Assembly: GCF_900104845.1 (NCBI RefSeq)
Contig: NZ_FNSR01000003.1
Span: 1 to 64,000 of the forward strand
Direction: 5' to 3'
Length of the DNA stretch: 64,000 nt
Source of the DNA: Paraburkholderia caballeronis
GTDB lineage: Bacteria; Pseudomonadota; Gammaproteobacteria; Burkholderiales; Burkholderiaceae
Part shown: positions 60,508 to 64,000 of the stretch, one piece after another
Layout of the letters: each line of letters begins with the position of its first letter
Position numbering within the stretch: the stretch's first letter is position 1
Notes under the pieces: generated by a model
What the model was told of the DNA's origin: nothing
Seen by the model: the letters and a program-made list of their open reading frames with translations, nothing else
Database searches by the model: none
Made by a program: the position numbers and the translations under genes

Positions 60508-60915
60508 ATGCGGGCAAGACGTTTCAGGACACAGCAAGACATCGAGCGGTATGTGGCCCAAGGCTATGGGCATGGCGTCGGCGCAGGATACAAGCCATGG
60601 CTTCGCGTGCAGGATGTTCCGTCACGCGGACGTTCGCGAAAGGTCCATGGGCTCAAGACTGGGCGCATTCATCACGTGCTCTCCGATCTTGAGTATCGCT
60701 ATCTTGCCGCGCTCGAATTTTCAGAGCGCGTTGTCGATATCCGCGAACAGTTCCCTCTTCTTCCGGTTGCATCGGTCCAGGATATCGCCCGTCGACGTGG
60801 CATCCGCTATCCACTTTATGCAGGGACGACCGTGCCTTTCGTGATGACGACCGATTTCGTCGTCACCGTAAAATCAGACGACGGTTCGGTTCGCGAGTTC
60901 GCGCGAACGGTCAAT
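60508..60915 (+). pseudogene. tnsA: TnsA N-terminal fragment (Tn7-type transposase endonuclease), cut at its catalytic lysine
   Basis: The first 136 codons match TnsA of Tn7 closely (GQGHGxxYxPWLxVQxVPS, KTGRxHHxLSDLE, DIREQFPLLP, TDFxV patterns). TnsA cuts the 5' ends of the transposon during excision. Glu62 and Asp116 correspond to the Tn7 catalytic E63 and D114. The third catalytic residue, K132 in Tn7, falls at codon 136, where the sequence reads asparagine and then diverges: the reading frame joins tnsC sequence there. GGAG lies upstream of the ATG. The rest of tnsA and all of tnsB are missing. Confidence 0.82.
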
Positions 60916-61817
60916 TTGATGATCTGGTGGTTCACCGGTCGCGCCTGGGCGAGAGGCGCTGGCTTCACCAGATTGAACAGATCGCGAGCACTCATTTCGT
61001 CGGCATGCTGACCATCGACGAACTGCAGCATCTGCGTGTGGCGAAGACCGGTGGCAAGGAAAACATGCTCAACTTCTTTGTGAACCTCATCAACAGCATC
61101 GGCATACCGGTCGTGTTCGTTGGCACAAATTCGATGATCGACCTCTTCTCGGATGTGATGCGCAACGCAAGGCGCGCCACAGGACTCGGGCTGAGCGACT
61201 TCAGGCAGCCGGCGAGTGACGATCCGGCATGGGCGCTCCTGGTGGACGCTGCATGGCAGTACCAGTGGATTCGCCATGCAGAGCCACTGACCGTCGAGCC
61301 GCGCAATGTGCTGTACGACCTGGCGCAAGGCGTGACGGACATCCTGATCAAGCTGCTCGTGCTCGCCCAGCGGCACGCGATCCATACGGGCGAAGAACGC
61401 CTGACGGCCAGACTGTTGCGCACCATCGCCGACACACGGATGCAGTTGCTTAAACCAGCGCTGGATGCACTGCGTAGCGGCGACACCACGCGCATGGCGA
61501 AATTCGAGGATCTGCTTCCACCCGACACCCAGATTGCCGCGATGATGGGAGTGATCGACAGGGACGCGCGCGTGCCGTCACAGCTGTCGACGCTTCGTAA
61601 TATGCGGCGACCGGTCGCCGCAAGCGCTGTGCCATCTTCGCCGGAAGTGGGCGAAATGACCCGAAATCCAGCGACCAGCACTGCGAACGCTGGAGAGCGG
61701 ATTCCGTCCGAAGCACGCGCCTTTGCCGCGCATGAAGCACCGCTTGTTGCATTACGGGACGCCGGATGGCTGCTGGAAGATGCTCTTGAATTTTCGACGG
61801 CATATGCTGCCTCATGA
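60915..61817 (+). pseudogene. tnsC: TnsC C-terminal fragment (AAA+ regulator of Tn7-type transposition)
   Basis: The frame resumes in TnsC just before Walker B: IASTHFVGMLTIDELQHLRVAKTGG, then NMLNFFVNLINSIGIPVVFVGTNSM (sensor 1), ARRATGLGLSDFRQP, and a C-terminal helical region (NVLYDLAQGVTDILIKLLVLAQRHA). Walker A and the N-terminal half are absent, so ATP binding is lost. The deletion from tnsA to here removed an estimated 3 kb or more. A short ATG-led frame from 60927 could be translated but would be inactive. Its stop overlaps the tniQ start as ATGA. Confidence 0.82.
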
Positions 61818-63505
61818 CTTCGAGGCCGGCACTCCTGTTTTTTGTTCCGTCGCTGCCTGACGAGACCATCCAGTCGCGCGTTGCCCGACATCACGTGCTG
61901 TCGGGCAACCGGGTCGAGGCAGAGACATTTCTGGACCTGTTTGGCAGCACCCCGTTTGCGTTGGAGCAAATCGTGTCGCCGCCGATACTGCATCTTGCGG
62001 ATCGCACGGGTCACAGTTCGCCTGCGGCACGGCAAAAGCTTCTGGAACAGAATACGCTGTGGCCGCTGTTCGAGCCATTTCTGGCCGGCGGGCCACAATC
62101 CACTGCCACAGACATTGGCGCCATGGTGAGTCGGCTACCTCGCCGCGTCGTCGGGCATCACGGAGAAGCGCGGTTGTGTCCAGCATGCGTGAAAGAGGAC
62201 GTTCATGCGTTTGGCATGGTTACTGGCACCGTGCCCACCACGTGCCGGGCGGCAGCGTGTGTTGGCGACACGGCGGGCGCTTGCTGTCGAGCTGCCCTCA
62301 ATGTCGTCGACCGTTCCAGTTTCGCGCACGTCTGCTGCGTCAACCGTGGCACGCCTGCCACTGTGGCTGGCACGTGGAAGGCGCGGAAGACACGAGTGCG
62401 TTGGACCTGCGGGGCATGCTTGATTACGCGCGTTTCGCCCACGATCTGCTTGATTACCCGTTGGGTCAGGTAGGCCGCTATCGCCTGCGTGCTGCGTATC
62501 AGAGCCGTATTCGCGAATTGGGCTTCGGATGGGGATCGCAGGTACAGGCGAAAGCCTTCCAGGAACACTTGATCGGAGAATTGGGTGACGCCTTTCTTTC
62601 CGCGATAGATCCGGCGTTCGCCTCAAAGAGGATGAGCTTCTGGATACGCTTGACAGGTGGCGACAGCACCACCTGGGATATGCCGATTACCCGGCACCTG
62701 CTGCTGGCGATGTATCTTTTTGGTACGCGAGACAAGTTTGCGCTTGCCCTGCAACGAGTGTCCGATGAGGATGCAGTTCGCGGCACGAGGGCGGCTGAGT
62801 CCCATTCTGTGCGTTCCGTGGCGTTGCCTTCATCCACACCACGTGCAGCGCACCAGGGCCGGATACGGGACGAGCTAACAAAAAATCCGAAAACGACGCT
62901 TGAAGACCTGTGGCGCAGAACGAATCTGCATCACATCGTGGCTCTACGAGCATGACCGGAAATGGCTTATTGAAACGCTCTCAGCGCCGAGAACGGACGG
63001 AGCGAGCCGAAGGTCGTCTGCAGAAACAGCGTCACCGGACGACGAGCGTTTTGCAGCGCACGTGGACACGGTCGCCGCCGAGTTACTCGCACGGTCCGGC
63101 AAACCGCAACAGGTGACGAAGGAGCGCATGCTCGCAGCGCTCCCTGTGTCTGTCGCGGACACGCCCCGGCACCGCGAGCGATATCCACGCACGCTCAAGC
63201 GGGTTATCGACAACCGGGAGTCGACGTGGCACTTCAGGGCAAGGCGGTTGTGGTGGGCATATGCCGTGCTGGGCGCACGGGGAGACGCACCTCCAATGAT
63301 CGAAGCTGTAGTTCTGTCCGGTGTAGGACTATACGCTGCCCAGGCAATCATCGAATACTGTGGATGGGAGCACTTGTTACCACTGGCTCCAAATATCGAT
63401 GTGCTGGAAAAACTGTCCGGAGCGGGAATCACGATCAAATGGGATGGTCCCCCTGCGTGGCGAGGTCAGGCTATTGGCGGCCGGGCATATCGACGCCGGA
63501 AATGA
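61814..63505 (+). pseudogene. TniQ/TnsD target-selection gene, two frameshifts
   Basis: Joining frames gives about 560 residues, TnsD-like in length. The N-terminus (SLPDETIQSRVARHHVLSGN) and zinc-binding motifs RLCPACVKEDV, VCWRHGGRL, CPQCRRPF and CHCGWH are clear. TnsD-type proteins recognise a specific chromosomal site. A base is missing near 62218 (GGTT where GGGTT would restore FGMGYWHRAHH), and a second shift lies near 62925-62930. The C-terminus (DTPRHRERYPRTLKRVIDNRESTWHFRARRLWWAYAVLG) is in the third frame. Lower GC than the chromosome supports recent acquisition. Confidence 0.8.
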
Positions 63506-63790
63506 GGCGGATCAAGAATGATCGAGCGCGGCAGTCTGCGCTAACACGTTCGCTGAAAATGCGTAGTAGGTACCCCTTCCACGCGATCGCGAATCTCATT
63601 ACCACTCAATCGCATCTCGAAAAACAAGATTGGTCAATCTCTGATATTGATTGACATAAACGTTGATTAATTCCGACGTCTCTGTTCAATCTGATTGACG
63701 CTTTTCTGTTGCAACCCCTAAATTTCGGTGCCGATAGCTGCGAAAGCAACGACCTCACCTCGTGCCTTTCAACCGGAATGGGATGTGTGA
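63506..63790. promoter_or_regulatory. AT-rich control region with GATTG/CAATC inverted repeats
   Basis: The 285 bases between the tniQ remnant and the next gene are strongly AT-rich. GATTGGTCAATC (63628-63639) and CAATCTGATTG (63687-63697) are inverted-repeat-like sites of the same motif, and GATTGAC recurs at 63649 and 63693. No TnsB-type sites were seen, so this is probably a promoter region and not the distal transposon end. Confidence 0.4.
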
Positions 63791-64000
63791 ATGAATGCTG
63801 TGACCAAAAGCTTCACCGACGCGCTGCGCCACCCGAGCGCGCGTTTGAGCCAGCGTCTGCGGGTCTGGGTCGGGATTCTCGAACACGACTTTGACGTGGT
63901 CAAGTTCCGGGTGCGCGGGGGATTCTGCAAGGACTATACGGCGGATGTGACGGTGACTTCGTCGCAGCTCGATCTCGACGGCAAGCAGTACGTCGGACGG
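63791..64000 (+). CDS. VgrG-like type VI secretion tip protein, 5' part only
   Basis: The start MNAVTKSFTDALRHPSARLS is followed by LRVWVGILEHDFDVVKFRVRGGF and ADVTVTSSQLDLDGKQYVGR, the beginning of the gp27-like part of VgrG, as found in Burkholderia T6SS tip proteins. VgrG sits at the tip of the injected spike and may carry effectors. Only the first 70 codons lie in the window. It could be transposon cargo or part of the older chromosome. Confidence 0.75.
   Translation, partial: MNAVTKSFTDALRHPSARLSQRLRVWVGILEHDFDVVKFRVRGGFCKDYTADVTVTSSQLDLDGKQYVGR

Overview
The window is GC-rich (mid-60s percent by eye) and gene-dense. It reads as a Burkholderiales genome, most likely Burkholderia or Paraburkholderia and probably a secondary replicon. 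The clues are a Burkholderia-type general porin, a dgdR/dgdA pair recalled as nearly identical to that of Burkholderia cepacia, a catBCA-benABCDE cluster, a stress cluster resembling the low-oxygen-activated locus of B. cenocepacia, and a second rpoD-like sigma factor. No rRNA, tRNA or CRISPR array was seen.

Layout. 1-5.1 kb (minus strand): truncated porin, sodium:solute symporter, a hypothetical gene and a sugar-acid dehydratase. All four carry single-base frameshifts, about nine in 5 kb. 5.8-17.7 kb: a sensory block with four chemoreceptor-type genes, a GAF-GGDEF-globin-GAF-EAL protein translationally coupled to the first receptor, and an AtoE-type short-chain fatty acid transporter. 17.8-20.6 kb: two adjacent dynamin-like GTPases with overlapping genes. 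20.7-31.2 kb: benzoate and catechol catabolism, catBCA-benABCDE-ridA on the minus strand, divergent catR and convergent benK-like transporter. 31.7-41.2 kb: a BON protein, an amino-acid ABC transporter, dgdR/dgdA, an APC permease, a nitrilase-family hydrolase and a LuxR regulator. 41.4-51.3 kb: SET protein, MFS exporter, GH128-like lipoprotein, an alkylation-repair-like operon (ada remnant, two Fe2OG oxygenases, ogt), SnoaL-like, PilZ, LLM flavin monooxygenase and GFA proteins.

51.4-58 kb is a stress cluster: two triple-BON proteins, phaB, a frameshifted nitroreductase, a lipoprotein, a phasin-like protein, a universal stress protein and an MFS carrier. Three FNR/ANR-type boxes (TTGAT-N4-ATCAA type, one of them perfect) lie in its control regions, which fits oxygen-limited induction.

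58.3-60.4 kb holds a sigma-70 gene and its intrinsic terminator. Twenty-odd bases past the terminator begins a Tn7-like element with a recognisable Tn7 end and two TnsB-type repeats. Its transposition genes are decayed: tnsA is cut exactly at its catalytic lysine and fused to the C-terminal half of tnsC (tnsB is gone), and a TnsD/TniQ gene has two frameshifts. The window ends inside a VgrG-like T6SS tip gene.

How the genes work together: BenE and BenK-like carriers import benzoate, BenABC and BenD turn it into catechol, and CatA, CatB and CatC open the ring and pass muconolactone products toward beta-ketoadipate under CatR. The dgd locus handles dialkyl amino acids. The receptors, the c-di-GMP protein and the PilZ protein couple redox or oxygen sensing to motility and lifestyle decisions.
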